Shown here: positions 23,035 through 23,160 of the stretch, piece by piece
How positions within the stretch are numbered: position 1 is the first letter of the stretch
Layout: each line of letters begins with the position of its first letter
The notes under the pieces: model-generated
The model's database searches: none
What the model saw: only the letters and a program-made list of their open reading frames with translations
What the model was told of the DNA's origin: nothing
Origin: UBA6019 sp035535055
GTDB lineage: Bacteria > Chloroflexota > Dormibacteria > Dormibacterales > Dormibacteraceae
Length of the DNA: 23,160 nt
NCBI GenBank assembly: GCA_035535055.1
Contig: DATLQT010000103.1
Span: 1 to 23,160, forward strand
Direction of reading: 5' to 3'
Program-made: the position numbers and the translations under genes

Positions 23035-23160
23035 CTACAGCTTGAAGGCGGCGATGAGCGCGAGCGCCTTGGCCTGTAGAGGCGTAGGGGTCGCCACCAT
23101 CTCGAAGGCGGCGGCGTCGGGGGCGCCTTTTGGGAGGACGCGGTTGCGGGTCAGCGACCG
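23035..23160 (-). CDS. C-terminus of an unrecognised protein, cut by the window end
   Basis: A minus-strand frame runs from the window edge to TAG at 23037-23035, giving 41 residues: RSLTRNRVLPKGAPDAAAFE, then MVATPTPLQAKALALIAAFK and a final L. Composition and third-position GC look coding, and the position opposite the Ddn-like gene fits a convergent gene. I do not recognise a family from this tail. Confidence 0.5.
   Translation of the reverse strand, partial: RSLTRNRVLPKGAPDAAAFEMVATPTPLQAKALALIAAFKL

Noticed and set aside
1..23160. CRISPR arrays, rRNA, transposase genes or a prophage
   Set aside because: No regularly spaced direct repeats, no rRNA text and no recognisable integrase or transposase core were seen; the partial gene at the right edge could not be assigned.

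Overview
This is a GC-rich, gene-dense window whose genes sit in short runs on both strands. Two likely F420-dependent proteins (an LLM-class oxidoreductase and a deazaflavin-dependent nitroreductase), a DUF1206 membrane protein, a DHA2-type exporter, TTG/GTG starts, and several promoters placed almost on the start codon suggest a soil-type actinobacterium or a relative in Chloroflexota/Candidatus Dormibacterota. That placement is inference. No rRNA, tRNA, CRISPR array or intact insertion sequence was seen.

Layout. 45-896 (-) is a SAM methyltransferase, followed by a 0.6 kb non-coding gap with hairpins. 1522-2997 (+) is an ArnT/PMT-like glycosyltransferase. 5470-3135 (-) is a tightly coupled membrane-lipid operon: DUF1206 protein (broken), a 48-residue small ORF, a diacylglycerol-kinase-like lipid kinase, and the start of a PAP2 phosphatase; each stop codon overlaps the next start. 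6771-5585 (-) is an unusual two-gene signalling unit: a degenerate receiver fused to a histidine-kinase dimerisation/phosphotransfer (DHp) helix pair without an ATPase domain, followed by a complete single-domain receiver. 7921-7068 (-) is an EamA transporter with three indels, and 8959-8018 (-) an LLM oxidoreductase. 9212-9718 (+) is a beta-carbonic anhydrase.

9719-10507 is mostly non-coding: a GC hairpin, a short-chain-dehydrogenase remnant and one doubtful small ORF. 10508-10817 (+) is a small helical protein with a one-base frameshift. 13038-10853 (-) is a MarR regulator/DHA2 exporter pair whose promoter contains a palindrome and overlaps the stop codon of the preceding BcsA-like family 2 glycosyltransferase (15182-13073, frameshifted). 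15297-16618 (+) holds an aldo/keto reductase overlapping an SRAP (YedK/HMCES) protein. 16631-17599 (-) is a secreted phosphoesterase. 17727-20004 (+) holds an orphan DpgC-like cofactor-free dioxygenase, a lipoprotein and a 4HBT thioesterase. 20010-20696 (-) is a class II aldolase/adducin protein lacking the catalytic Glu. 20757-22973 (+) holds a four-TM protein, a secreted CHAP hydrolase with a structured leader, a small disordered protein and a Ddn-like nitroreductase. The window ends in the C-terminus of an unrecognised minus-strand gene.

Five genes are broken by single-base indels, six in all, mostly in or next to short G/C runs. Correcting them restores whole-codon genes of normal family length (284, 303, 702 and 102 residues where measurable). 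The pattern looks at least as much like residual assembly error as pseudogenisation. The most interesting biology is the receiver/DHp pair, the orphan DpgC homologue, the overlapping lipid operon with its small ORF, and the MarR promoter architecture.
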